A stretch of 64,000 nucleotides of DNA from Rhynochetos jubatus (taxonomy: Eukaryota; Chordata; Aves; Eurypygiformes; Rhynochetidae), in the NCBI GenBank assembly GCA_027574665.1, contig CM050662.1:3812501-3876500 (forward strand), in the 5' to 3' direction. Made by a program: the position numbers and the translations under genes. The notes below the pieces were generated by a model, which searched no databases, was not told the DNA's origin, and saw only the letters and a list, made by a program, of their open reading frames with translations. Within the stretch, counting starts at the first letter, position 1, and each line of letters opens with the position of its first letter. Of this stretch, positions 29,147-40,989 are shown one piece after another.

Positions 29147-29480
29147 GTAAATCCATGGGAAACCTGGTCATGAGTCTTGCAGGTAGAACTTGTTCATATA
29201 GAACCAGTAGTTGTAATTCATGTATGTCACAGACTTCAACTCAGAAAAACTTCTGAGCTGAATACTTCGACCAGTGTTTATGACACAAATGCATACTCAA
29301 AGATCAGCGATATTCCGATGGCAGAGGGTAACAGATAAGCAAGCAGTGCCAGGGATATTTCCAAATTAGGAGAGCCCTGAAGAAATTCAGTGCTGCAATT
29401 CATTTGCACAGAAGTAACTACACGACACAAGCACCTATTTGACAGACCATCGATAACCTGGGAACTAACCTGACGCGTGG
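29147..29480. other. Short unassigned spacer
   Basis: Unique-looking sequence between the CR1 fragment and the snoRNA candidate; nothing else recognised. Confidence 0.4.
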
Positions 29481-29681
29481 TAGTGTTTGCTGAAAAGCCT
29501 CACATTTATAAACTCCAGCTGCTAACAACCTGAATACGCTGACGCTGCTATGCTCCTGCAGATAGCACCGTGTACAACAGCAGTCCCACGTCCATGCTTC
29601 CGAGTTTGTGTAAAGATGGCACCGTAGCATCTATGACAGGGTAACTGTAACGTAACCTGACTGAAGACCATGGAACCAACA
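29481..29681 (-). ncRNA. Candidate H/ACA snoRNA, possibly SNORA74 (U19)
   Basis: In mammals SNORA74A lies in SNHG4, directly upstream of and sharing orientation with MATR3; this position matches. On the minus strand there is a possible first hairpin (GGUUCC at 29677-29672 with GGUGCC upstream of the H box, and inner CAGG/CCUG at 29659-29656 and 29640-29637). An H box ACACAA follows at 29611-29606. A second hairpin could be closed by GGAAGC (29601-29596) with GCUUUU (29498-29493). An ACA (29486-29484) lies three bases before a 200-nt end, and U19 is about 200 nt. The hairpins are weak by eye and my memory of the human sequence is partial, so this is a hypothesis. Confidence 0.3.
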
Positions 29682-31600
29682 GAAAACAAGAGTTTTAACC
29701 TAAAAAACCTCCTAGGCTTGGATTCAGAAGACTGCGCTGAGTACAAATGGTCCAGTCATCTCGGGGAGGGCAATATGCCCCTTTCCTCTGACAACTACAG
29801 TCACTTTGGAGTTGAAGCAGCATTTTTGTCTGAATCCATGATGGTGATCTTTCCCCTCCCCACCAGTGTCAATGTATTTTGCATTTTTTGACAGCCTTTT
29901 CCAACTCCCAGATTTTGGTGGGCTTCACCTCCCCCCAGGCCCAGGGAAGGGAGATAATGATAAAGTTCTTTCAAGGCAGGAACTGGAGCAGGGAAGGATA
30001 TCTTGTGAACCTGTACTGGCTGTGTACACAGCTGAAACAGGAATTCCAGGCCTTATTTCCTTTATGGAAACCTTTAAACATCTGTTCTCCTTCAAAGTGC
30101 TGGAGGAAAGGAAGCCTTGTTAAAAATCTCCACTCTCCTACGGGCAAGAATTTAACACAACCTTCAAATCCTGCTGCACCCCACAGCTTTGTGATACAAT
30201 GAAAACCAAAATGAGCAAGTTTAAATATAAATAAGTTTAATAAATAGGGGTCACATAAAAATCTATTTTTAAACAAGCAGTGAAAGGGGATTAACAATTA
30301 ATGGATTGTGTATCCAATTCTTGTTATACCTTGCCCCCAACCACAACCACCAGTACTTTCATGTTATTACATCTGTATCCTGAAAACAAGTCCTTCTCCA
30401 GCAATCCCATTTAAATTGTGGAAGTTTCCACCTTCTCAATCTCTTTCAAACAGGGATCTTCAAAGCAGCATCAACAGCTCATTTCTTCTGACAACTACTG
30501 CTGCTCCCACCTGCAGTGCAACATGCAAACCATTTCCCTGTAATTAAAAGGCATACAAAGACAGTTAAAAGGACTATCTCTAAACACCCCAAATCCAACC
30601 CTTGTCACTGACCATTTAATCAGCTGACCATTTTCATACAAAAGGTGCAATCTTAAACAAACAGATGTTATGACTTTGCATTGTCTGCATCCAATCTAGG
30701 ATTAACTCCACCGAGAAGGAGTTACTCCACTCTCAAGCATGCAGGGTGCTGCCAAAACCCAGCACCATCCAGCACTAGAACAGCACTGGCGGTGCCAGGA
30801 GCCACTCGGCAGCACATTGCTCTCCCAGCAGCATAACACTATCACAGGCACTGAGCAGCAATGGGTAGCTGACTACCACTGGATGAAACAGGACTCAAAA
30901 TTGAGTTTTTAACGGACAGAAGGAAGTAGAGGCCCAAAAGCACATCCCTCTGGTGATGCAGGCCTCACTTCCATCACCTCCTCTCAATCAGGGCTTCCTC
31001 CAACAACAGAAAGCACTGCCTGTTTCCCTAGACAAGGTTATGATTCCCTCCATGCCGAGCACCAGAGGCTGGCACAACAGCCCATTCACAGGCAGAACAA
31101 CACCCTTTTTGCCCATATTCCCTTGCTGGCTTGTGGAGAGACCTCACACATGTCTCATGCAGGTTATTCCCTTCTGTCTCCTCTCCACAGGCACGGGTCA
31201 CACTGCCAGAGCAGCACTTTCCTCCAGAAGACACCTCACTTGGCCGCTTCCATATACTGCAAGATTCAGGGGGTTTCATAAACGAAGGCCACCGGTGAGG
31301 ACCCATTACCTGAGGGCTGCATCTCCCAAAGCTCTTCGGCACCCGAGACCTCCGCGTACAGCCGTCCCTTAAGCCACAGACCAGCTGGAAGCCCTGAAGA
31401 GAGCACAAGAGAAACATCACTTCAACTATTCAATTAATTAAATCTGTATTAATAGAGCTAAACAGATGGAATCTGGCATGTGGAAGGTAAAAAAAAGCCA
31501 AATAGGCCGAGAAATTACTTCCAAACAGCACGGCCTGAACAGATTAGCCCCCAGCACCGCACAAGTTATCAGCCAGCGCGGGCCGCCGGCCACCACCGCC
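29682..31600. other. Non-coding sequence between snoRNA candidate and second CpG island
   Basis: No exon, RNA or repeat can be supported. If the 31.7-kb promoter is transcribed on the minus strand, this is intronic or SNHG-like exonic sequence. Confidence 0.4.
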
Positions 31601-31639
31601 CTTAATTAATAACAATTAAATGTTTCACGGGGGAACGTT

Positions 31640-32130
31640 TCACGTGGCTTTTTCCGTTTCCAGACCCCGGGAAGGGGTGACGCACCCCAGGTCTCCAGCC
31701 CCGGCGGCGGAAGACCCGGCGCCTTCACCGCACCGCACCGGGAGAGGCCCAACCCTTTCCCTCACCTCATGGCGGGCGGCGGGCCGGGCCCAACACCCCC
31801 ACCGTCCCTCATGGCGGCGGGGGCCGAGAGAGGCCGAGCCCCGCCGTGCCGCCGAGGTGGTTCCGCAGGCGCCGCCCCGGCCGCTCCCCTCGGGGCGGGT
31901 CCGGCGCGGCGCGGGGCGGTGGTGGGGCCCGGCGGGCCTGGGGCAGGCTCCGGCGGGCCGGGCTGGCTGAAGTGAAACTCGGTAATGTCGTGAAAGAGGC
32001 AAAATGGCAGCGAAAAGGGCGCGGCTACCCCTTCATCTCCTCCGCTGGGGGCTGAAAAAAGGCTGGTGTGGAGCCGTAGCTTGTACCTGCTCGCGAGGCG
32101 CTGGTCGGCAGAAATGCGGTGTGTTAGCAT
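31640..32130 (-). promoter_or_regulatory. Second CpG island, candidate distal MATR3/SNHG4-type promoter
   Basis: About 500 bp of CpG-rich DNA lies 6 kb upstream of the main MATR3 island. A strong minus-strand donor (ATGAG|GTGAGG) ends a possible first exon at 31766. In mammals a distal promoter upstream of MATR3 drives SNHG4 and alternative MATR3 transcripts in the MATR3 direction, which fits. The plus strand also has an ATG in good context (32004), so bidirectional firing is possible. Confidence 0.55.
31766..31980 (-). other. Candidate first exon at the distal promoter
   Basis: The 3' edge is defined by the donor GAG|GTGAGG with GT at 31765-31764; the 5' edge is a guess. Two ATGs lie on the minus strand, one of them five bases from the donor, so a spliced coding start cannot be excluded. 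The next exon was not identified; splicing to the MATR3 start-codon exon is one possibility. Confidence 0.35.
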
Positions 32131-32147
32131 CCCGCCCCCCGCCGTGA
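32004..32147 (+). CDS. Small open frame (47 codons) in the CpG island
   Basis: ATG with A at -3 and G at +4 (AAAATGG) opens a 47-codon frame beginning MAAKRARLPLHLLRWGLKK. The N-terminus is basic and amphipathic-looking, without acidic residues, like a mitochondrial presequence. It has no recognised homologue and ends in a proline run before TGA. GC-rich islands yield such frames by chance, so this is only a candidate upstream or micro-ORF. Confidence 0.12.
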   Translation: MAAKRARLPLHLLRWGLKKGWCGAVACTCSRGAGRQKCGVLASRPPP

Positions 32148-35100
32148 CACGGTTAAAGTGCCGCTCAGCAGAGCCCAGCTAAGGCCCCAGAGCTGCCCTG
32201 CAGCCGGGCCGGGCCTTGCAGCCAGGGCACAGGCGGCGGCAGTGGCCGAGGGGAGCGGGGCTGGGGTCAGCACGCTTGCAGAACCTTTCCGGCAGCGATC
32301 TGCTGGAGTTTCTTCCCCCTCACACAGTATCGCTCTTGCTTTAGCTCTGGGGACTGAGTGCACAGCACAAATGCCGTTGAGCCAAGGTCTGATACAGCCG
32401 GAGAATCCTCATCACGGGAGCTGGAGGAGAGCAGGAGACGGGCAGGCAGCGAGGCCCTGGGCACGGGCCGTTGCGGAGCTGAGGGGGACAGCAAAGCACA
32501 GCTCTTGCTGCAGCTCCGGATGCTGCTCTGGCCATCCCATCCTTGGAGCACACATACTTTTGAAGCGTTACAGCTCCATGCTAGCACAAGTCCCTCGAGC
32601 GGATAAGCTGTGCCAACAGAGGGTGGTTCATGTCCTGAGCTAACCCATCCTGCTAATTTATGGGAGCAAAACCTCTCGGATGTGATCCCTCCTTTATTCC
32701 GTAACAGAGCATTTACTCGACGGGGGTTAAACAGGCTTCTGGAGCCTGTTGAGTTGCTTTGAACACACACTGCAGGGCTGCACTGGGATGCAGGGAGTTC
32801 AAGGGAAGCTGTGTCTAGACGAGAGGAGCTCTTCTGAAGGCTGGCTGTGCCTTTGTTTCATGCTAAGTTATGTCCCTAATCTGGCTTGAAACAAAGCATT
32901 TCAGTCCCCAACACAGCACATGCAAGAGAAGAGGAGGATGTGTTTAGCTCCCACCAAGCTCAGATGAACAACAGGCCAAGCAGGGATCTCGATATCAAAG
33001 AACAACATGATGTCTGCTGACACTGCCTATGGCCTGGGAGAGAGGGAAGGCCAGCACAGCTAAACAGATGAAACCGCCATTGGATAGTCAAGGCAGTGCT
33101 GTGGACACTGCTGGGGTGCTGCTCCAGGCAACTGCCTGTGTCTCTGGTCCCCAGGCCTGGAAGCAGGCGGGCGGTCAGACAGGAGGACCAGCCAGGTGCT
33201 GTCCCCAGTCACAGCGTGGGTGTGCTCAGCTCTGCAGACCGGTGTCTGGCCAGGCAGCTGCAGCACAGACTCCAGGCATGGCATTGCTGGGTTCTGCCTG
33301 CTTCAGAAGCCTTTTCTCGTCCTCACGGAGGGATGCAGCCAATGTAGAGAGCCCGTTCAGCAGGAAGCTGTGGCAGAAGAGGGCTTTACTTGGCACCCAT
33401 GGCAGAGCCATTGTGTTCCACCTGGTGTGACACCTTTTATCCAAAGTTCAGAAGTAATGTGCAAGCATGTGTTTGAGCCCCCTCGCCACATGAGATAAAC
33501 CAATGCTCTAAGCCCAGTTTCTAGAGGGGAAAGCTGTGCAGGAACCCAGGGAAATCTATGCTGTGCAGTGAGAGGCTGGTCCTGGCATCAAGAGTCGCTG
33601 AGTTCTGGTATTTGGCATTCAGAAAGCTTTTGAAGTATCTCCCTGGTCCTGCTGAAAACATCTTATTATAAGAGTCAAGGCATATTAATTTGGGCCTCGT
33701 GCTGCGCTAATGAGTTATACAGCTTCCAAACTGGAGCCATCGCTTAGGCAGCCTGCTCTGGGTCTTGGCAAAGCCCATCATACATCCCCGTCTGTGAGCA
33801 TGTGCCCTCAGCCACAGTCACAAATGCCTCCAGTAACAAAATCATGAAGTGCCCCCTGTGTTTGCTATTGCCATCCCACCACCATAGCAGCTTTTCATCA
33901 GCGCTGGATCTTCTGCGCTGCAGCGTAGCCAGGAAACTTCTGTCTTTCACCGCCTTCATCACTAGCTGAGAAAGCACCTAACACCTAATGCCAAAGCACT
34001 GGAACCCCTTGGCACCAGCCTCTGTGCCCACGTGCAGCCGTGGTTGTCCTGGGCAGAACAAGCCTGGTGCTTCCTGGGACAAGGCAGGGGCAGGCTGCTT
34101 CAGGGAGGAGCACCTCACATATCATAGCCTACAAGATCATCCAGGAAGAATAGCTGCCCGCCTCAGGCCAAAAAAGAGACAAGAAGCACTTGAAGAAGAT
34201 GGGGATGGGGGCACATGGTTGCCTGAGGCAAGAGACAGCTCCATCGATGGCATTCCCAAAGCTCTGAGAGCTTAAGCTACAGGAGTACTATGGGGAAGGG
34301 ATCCCAGGATTTCCCCAGAGGCCTTGAAATGAAAACCTTTCTTCAGATGGATCCCAAGTGAGAGAGGTTGTACCTGTGCTGCATATGCCTGATCTCACAT
34401 CCACAGAGCACCAAGCCCATGTTAAGGTATCCAGTGAAGGCTGGGCAAGGTGTAGCTGTGTCTCTCTCCCAGGGAGGGACTTGGCAGGACTATATCTGTA
34501 GTCTGCTTGTTTCAGGGCAGGCTTTTTGCTGGTGGCAGCCCACAGCCGTGTCTGAGCTGGATCTTTCTACCTCATGTCTGAAGTACAGGTAAGCAGAGAG
34601 CCAGCTCACCTGTGTCCGCGTTACCTGGTGCTTGATTTCATTTTTTCCAGCTTCACAGATCCTGTGGTTCCTGTGCTGGTTCTCCCTGCCCCTACGCATG
34701 CAGCTCAGCATTGAGGTTGGTGTGGATGCTTACAGCAGAGGAGATCTTGCTGAACTCTTCCAGCTTCAATCCAGGAGGAAAAGTTCCTTTGTGCCTGTAT
34801 GTGGCACTTTGAACAAGAGGTCCTTCCACCGCAGCTCAGCGCACAGATGGCACAGTGTCCTTCCGTGCTGAGAAAGAAAATTAGCCCTCAGCACCCAAGG
34901 AGAGGCACCAGTCAGGTTCTTTAGCCTGGAAGAAATTGCTTTCTTAACCAGATAATTGGACTAGCGAGAGAACTACTAACAGGATGGGTAATTTTCGCTC
35001 TCTCAAAGCAAGAATAGGGTCTTTTCTATCAGAGTCAGATTTTCTTTTAGCCCCTGACTTGTTAAACTGGGGTGCTTCTGGGCTTTCCATCCATCTGAAC

Positions 35101-38100
35101 AAGAGCCATGCATTTCATGACGCCAGACCCTGCAATTTCCACTTCCCAGCTCTCATCACAAGATGGCATTACAGACTTAAAAGCTGGGCTGCCCCTGCCA
35201 GTGCTCAGAGATCTTGCCCAGGCCCTGGGGTGTCCGACCCCAGAAGAAGCTGTGGACATAACCCTGCCTGCTGAGCTCCTCCTCAGCCCCCCACACTCGC
35301 TTTTAATCACGTCCCTCTAATGCCAAGGCTGTGCTTTAAGCACACAGCGTGCAGAATGAAAAGCTAAGCCGTTACTGCTGCAACCTGTGAGCCATCTAAT
35401 TGCACTGATTTAAGCTAGTTGTAGTTTTGACAGTTAATGGCATGCAGAGCACTTTAATCTTGACCTGCAACACCTCCAGCTCTTCCAGGGCCTCCTCTGC
35501 CCTGCTAATCAGACCAAGCAGTGAAGGAGTTCAAGATGAGGCTGAAGGGAGCCAAGGGCAAATCACGAGCAAAATGCACCCGCCTCGTGTTGCAAGGCAG
35601 TCAAATTTAGAACTGTCTTTTGTTAGCCTGAGACTGATTTGAGAGAGCAATGATAAGTCTCTCAATAATTTACAGCTTTAAAATAACAACAGAAAGAGAA
35701 AAATCACTCTTCTTAGATTTTTTTTTTTAAATATAGTTTATGTTGAGTTAGGTGCATGAAGCCCCGGTGCAGTGTGTTATCCTCTCCATATCCCTCCTGC
35801 TTGCCTTTGCCCTCAGGGGGACGCAGCCTGCCCACCCATGGCATGACCCACAGCTCAGCTTGGCCCCCCTGGTAAGGAAGCTCTAGCCCCACATGCTGCC
35901 CTGTCAGCTCAGGAGAGGGCATCCGCAATGGCCTTGGCTCACAGGGGCCTGTGCTCCTCCCCTTCAGCCCTCGTTGCTGCCACCAGAGCTCTGACCAGGT
36001 CAGGCTGCTATGGCTGCGCTCACTTGCTGGGTAGTTCCTGTTTACCGAGGGTTGTCTGCAGCTTGGGTCAGCCCCAAGGGGCCAAGAGCCCTTCCTGACC
36101 CTGACACCCCTACACCCACAGGTCAGGACCCCCACTGAAGCTCAGCCCTGGGGCTTCACTCCCATAAGTGATGCTGCAGGAGTGCTGGCTCCAGCCCTGC
36201 CGCCTCTGCTCCTGGATGGACCCCTTGACTCTGCACTGCGCGTGGCTTGGCTCCTGGAAGGACCCTTGGACACGTGTTGTAGCTGTGTCTCTGGCCCTAT
36301 TTTCGAGACAAACTGCTGTTGATGGTGATATCTCCGCTAGGGTCACCTTGGTTTCCCTTCCCGTAGGGAGCCGCTGGCCCTTCCTGCTGCCTGCTGGGCC
36401 CATCATCTTGTTGCAACAAAGTACAACGTCTCTATATTGACCTTCGTGGGACCTGGTGGAAGCTGTTTCACCACGATGTCCAGTGGCTATGTTGGAAGAG
36501 GAAGACACAGGGCTGGGCTAACCCGAGGCTTGCTGATGGATGGATGCTCCAGGCTCCATCCACCAGTGGCTTCCTTCAAGGAGCAGCTGTGGCCTGACTG
36601 CATCTCCTTCCCCGGCCAGGGGCCCTGGAGCCTCTCACCGGGGCTATTTGGCTGTCTGGATAGATTGGTAGCTGTGCCGTCTCCTGGGGTGACAGCTGCC
36701 CCGGGGATGGCAGTGGGGCCAGATCTGTTGCTGAGCTGTTTTGGAGGCTGTAGCTGGATGCATCCCTCTGGGCAGAGCAGGGAAATGCCGTCCAGGCTGT
36801 TCCCTTCACTGTGGAGCTAGAGAGCAACCTCCCTCGGCCCAGAGGAAAGAGAAATCGAAAAAGCTTATATAAACCCAAACCCGCCGGAGCGGTGGATGCA
36901 CCAGCAGGGAGTGCAGTGCCAGTTGGCATCGGGGCAGGTGCAGGCCCTGTCTCCCCTTGCTGCCCGAAGCCCCTCTCCCAGCTGCCCTCCCTCCGGGCCT
37001 GCCTGGGTTTAACCCGCTGCCCGAGCCCAGGCCTTGTTCAGAACGCGCTGTGGGGCGGCACGAGCAGCCAGTGCTGTTCCCTTCTCTTTGTGGCTAAAAC
37101 TGCTGCCGAGCTGCTTCTTCCCTTTTGGCTCTGGCAGAACGATGGAGCTCTTCTCCCTTCCCCTCACATCCCTCCTCCTGAGCCAAGTCACCTTCCCCAC
37201 TCTCCCCTTCCCCTCCCACCTCCTATTCAACCCCCGTTTTTCCTCTTCTCCTCTCCTTCGGTGCTCCCATCCAGAAGACAGGTTGCAAGCTGCAATCTCT
37301 TTACTCAGTGCCTTTCATCTGACAGATCCTAAACTGCTTTCTCAGAGTGATAAATGTGAGCTGCTAATCCCTCGGAGGGGGATCTCCCAGGACACAAGCC
37401 ACCTCTGGGACCTTTGGCAGATCTCATGGCATCAAGACGCTGGCTCTGCCTCTGCTGCAAATGTACAAGTGGTGAAGTGCCCTGCGCACGGGCATCACAA
37501 CTTGCTCCGCTCCCCCAGACCCTCTTCATCTCAGGAATTCAGACACGCAGCAAGGCTACCCAAGGCAGATCTTCCTCCTTCCAGTGCTCCACCAGGTCTC
37601 TCTTCAGCAAGGAAGAAGCTCTGTGGGATAAGCAGCAAGGTATGGGATTAAGTGCGTGGAGGAGAGCTTGCAGAGCACCGACCCGAGCACGCCAGTGGGC
37701 TGTCTGGATCTCTAATGACTGAATCACACTGTGGTAGCAAACCCCAGTGACTCCGAGGGCTGTTTTGCTGGGGCTGGTTTCATTCTGTGAGGATTAAACC
37801 TGACTGCAGCCCCGGGGGGCTTTAGCCATGCTGGCACCTGGAGCAGGGTGGGGGAAGCATTGCCTGTGTGTCTTGGGGACGCGTGGTGGGTAGGGATGAG
37901 AATGAACACACCAGGAAACTCCCAGCCCAACATTTTAGAGTGGAGCTGACTAGAAACAGCTTATTGTGTAAAAAAAAAAAAAAAAAAGAAGGAAGAAATA
38001 TCATTCTTAATTAGGACAGAAACCCCCAGATAGGCTTTTTTAAAGAAAAAGCCTAAAAATACAATTTTTGCTTTGACTTGAAAACTATTTTTGCTCTTCA

Positions 38101-40950
38101 GACAGCAAGATAAAACACATTTGAATTGATGATGCATTTCACAACAAAAATATATCCCTTTTCATCTTGAAAATGCTGAAATGGGTCGTTTCAAAATTTT
38201 CAACATTTACCCCCCTTTTTTAAAAACCAAAATTTTTAATTTAGCTGAAATGTCTTTTTTTTTTTTTTTTTTTTTTTGAAAGGAAACTCTTGATTACATT
38301 TTTTTCCAGCAGCTTTAATTAGAATTAACAATTACAGCTGATTCTTAGCTGGATGAGAAACAGCTGGACTGAATCCACCCCGCAGCCCTCTCAGCGCTGG
38401 GACTTCCCATCGAGCTCCAGCACTAGCAGGAGTTTAGCCCCGGCAACATTTTAGCCTTGTCTAGTCACTGGAATTTATTTTTCTTTCTTTTTTTTCCCCC
38501 TACTCCTCCTCCTCTGAGGATTACTTTTTACTAGTGCAGCATCTCTAACAGTCAGGGAACTTCACAGTGAGTTGAGATCGCATTGATTTCTCGAGGAAGA
38601 AGCCGCATACTAATTTCTCCTATTTTCCTCCCGTGAGGAAAGCAGGTAACAGCTTCAGGAAGGCAGATGGGGTTGTAGATATTATGTTCACCCACCGGAT
38701 GACAGGAAAGTCTGAGGTCTGTGGGACCATCATAGGAAAGGAGGAGACCTTGGTTGGGAAGAAGCTAGTGTGGCTGGTAAAGAGAAGCACATGGGATTAA
38801 AGCTGAATGGGACAAGCTTGAGAAGAGCATTAGGTGAGGCTCAGGAGTTGGATTATCCCATGGTCTGGCCAAGAAAAAAGCCAGGAAGGGCATCCTGCTT
38901 AAACCAGACCCCGCATCAGGCAGAGAGGAACCCTTGCTTGTCATGCACGGGGTGATGCTTGTTGCAGGCAGCAGCTCAGGACACCCAGGGCAAGGGCCTG
39001 TTCTGGGCAGCTCCAGGTCTACCAGCCCAAGTGCTGTGTCTGCCTCCTCGATGCCTCTGCAGCAAAGCCCGTCCATTAGCTGGAGGGTTACCTGGCTCAT
39101 GGCCACACTGCAGGGCCCCAGTGACCAGCAGAATGGTGCTGCAGAGGATCCAGATAGCTTTCTAGGGCTGGAGCCCAGGTCAAAGCTGCCTCAGATGCCA
39201 CCCCAAGGGTGTCCAGGGCCTTCTACCTCATGGTGTGGTGCCAGGGGCTCAGCTGCTGTCCCGGCAGTGCTTCCCTCTGTGTCCAGGATGATTTTCACAC
39301 ACCCCAACTCTGGGGGCAAGGGAAGGAACGCTGCAGTAGTGTGAATGGAGGGGAAGGGCATGGTTGTGGAGAGGAAGGACAGGTATTAGAGTCTGCTCTT
39401 AAAAGCCCTAAAACCTCCATTTCAGGCTTGTCCAGCCTTTGCGGGCAACCCCCAGAGGGCCAGCAGTCACTGGGGCACCCTCCTTTGCTGAAACCAGTGT
39501 CCCAGTGCCCACCGTGGCTCTGCGGCTGCTGGGCCCGGTGCTGTTTGTCACTGTACATCCCTGTGTTGGCTCGTCACTGTGGAGGGCTGATGTCTTCTCC
39601 CTGGAGACAAACCCACGGCTTCTGTCTGTCCCACCTTGCTCCTCCAGCTTCCCAGCCAAACACTTAGGGCCATCTTGGGTGATTCTGAGACGGTATTAAG
39701 CAAGGGCGAGGTTTCTGTATAGAAGTCTCCCTGTGATTAATGGATTAGGAGGTTTTGTGAAAATCAGTCTTTCTTCGTCCTTCACACTTTCAGCTCTTTA
39801 GGCATTGCTTTTTCCCTTCCACCTCCGTACAAAAATCCCCGTGGGCCTCGCTTGCCCCATCCCTTTCGGTGATGTTTTCTCCCCACAGAGAACTGGAGAT
39901 GTGGTTGCAGCACCCACTGCTCTTTGCCACTCGCTTTCCCCCAAAACCCCACCCTGATGGGTGAGCAGACCCCACGGCTCCCGGGCCAGCGGCTGCAGAG
40001 AGGAGGGTGCTGCGAGCACGGCTTATTTATGTACAGACCCAGCCCAGGAGAGGGGCTGTAAATGCCTCTTTATTTCCATATTTATCACTGCCGTTCAGAC
40101 GGATGAGGAATCCGATGGGAAGTTTAGACGAAACAGAGAGGAAATGAAAAAGGGTTGGTACGCGGCAGCTCAGCCGGGAGACTGGCAGCCTCGAGGGTTT
40201 CCAGCAGCAAAAAGGCTTTCAATTACCGTGCCGCGCTGCTGCTCGATAACATCTTTATTTCCCAGCTCTGCTGCCAGGGCAGATCGGATGGGGCAGCGGG
40301 TCCCAGCTGTGGAGCACCCTGTGCCCTGCCATCTCGTGACCCCAGCCGTTTTCCCAAAGGCTGCAGCCTGGTCCTTCCAGGGATACGGACCTGAGACCCT
40401 TAAAAAAAAGCACGTTTGGTCTTGGTGTTTTACAGGGCTGTTTCCTTCCTGGATACCGGTACGTACTGTAAGCAGCAGCGGAGTGTGGGTGCCGAGGCAC
40501 AGTAAATGTCTCTGGGTAACGAGCATCGCTGTCACTCATGCCACGGTGGAAAGGAGCCACAAACGCTTTGCTGGACAACTTCGGAGCATTCGGTGCTGGG
40601 CATTGGTGGTGGATGATGATTTACAGCCCATTTTTGCAGGGAATAACAGCTCATAACCATCCCCTCTCCTTTAAGTGTGCAACACCACTGAGATTTATGG
40701 TCTCCTTGTTTCCACCTCATGGGAAACGTTTCATTAATTGTCCCTGTGTTTGCTCCCAAACCTGCGTGTGCTGCGATGTGGGGATGTTTCAAATGCTGTG
40801 AAGTGGAGGTGGCAGCACAGGATGCGGCTCCCAGGAACGCAGGGATGGGTGCTTCCTGGGAGCTTTCCAAGGATCTGAAACCTTCAGCCCTGGGAGGGAC
40901 CGTCTGCCCGCGGACCAAGGGACCTGGCTTGGCCACGGGATAACTGGAAC
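32148..40950. other. Gene-free intergenic interval
   Basis: No protein, RNA or complete mobile element was recognised. GC content is moderate with many short open frames, none similar to known proteins. An AT-rich patch at 37.97-38.35 kb carries A- and T-homopolymers and a perfect hairpin. Confidence 0.5.
37970..38277. repeat. A18 and T23 homopolymers flanking an AT-rich block with a 10-bp hairpin
   Basis: An 18-A run at 37970-37987 and a 23-T run at 38255-38277 bracket about 270 bp of AT-rich DNA. Inside, TAGGCTTTTT (38031-38040) and AAAAAGCCTA (38046-38055) form perfect 10-bp arms around a 5-nt loop. No element identity was recognised. Confidence 0.8.
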
Positions 40951-40989
40951 CACAAGTCTGTGCCTGGGGCTTGTTTATACATATATCTC

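Noticed and set aside
31769-32055. GC-rich plus-strand frames of 68-69 codons
   Set aside because: CpG-island composition artefacts; Gly/Ala/Arg/Pro-rich in all frames.
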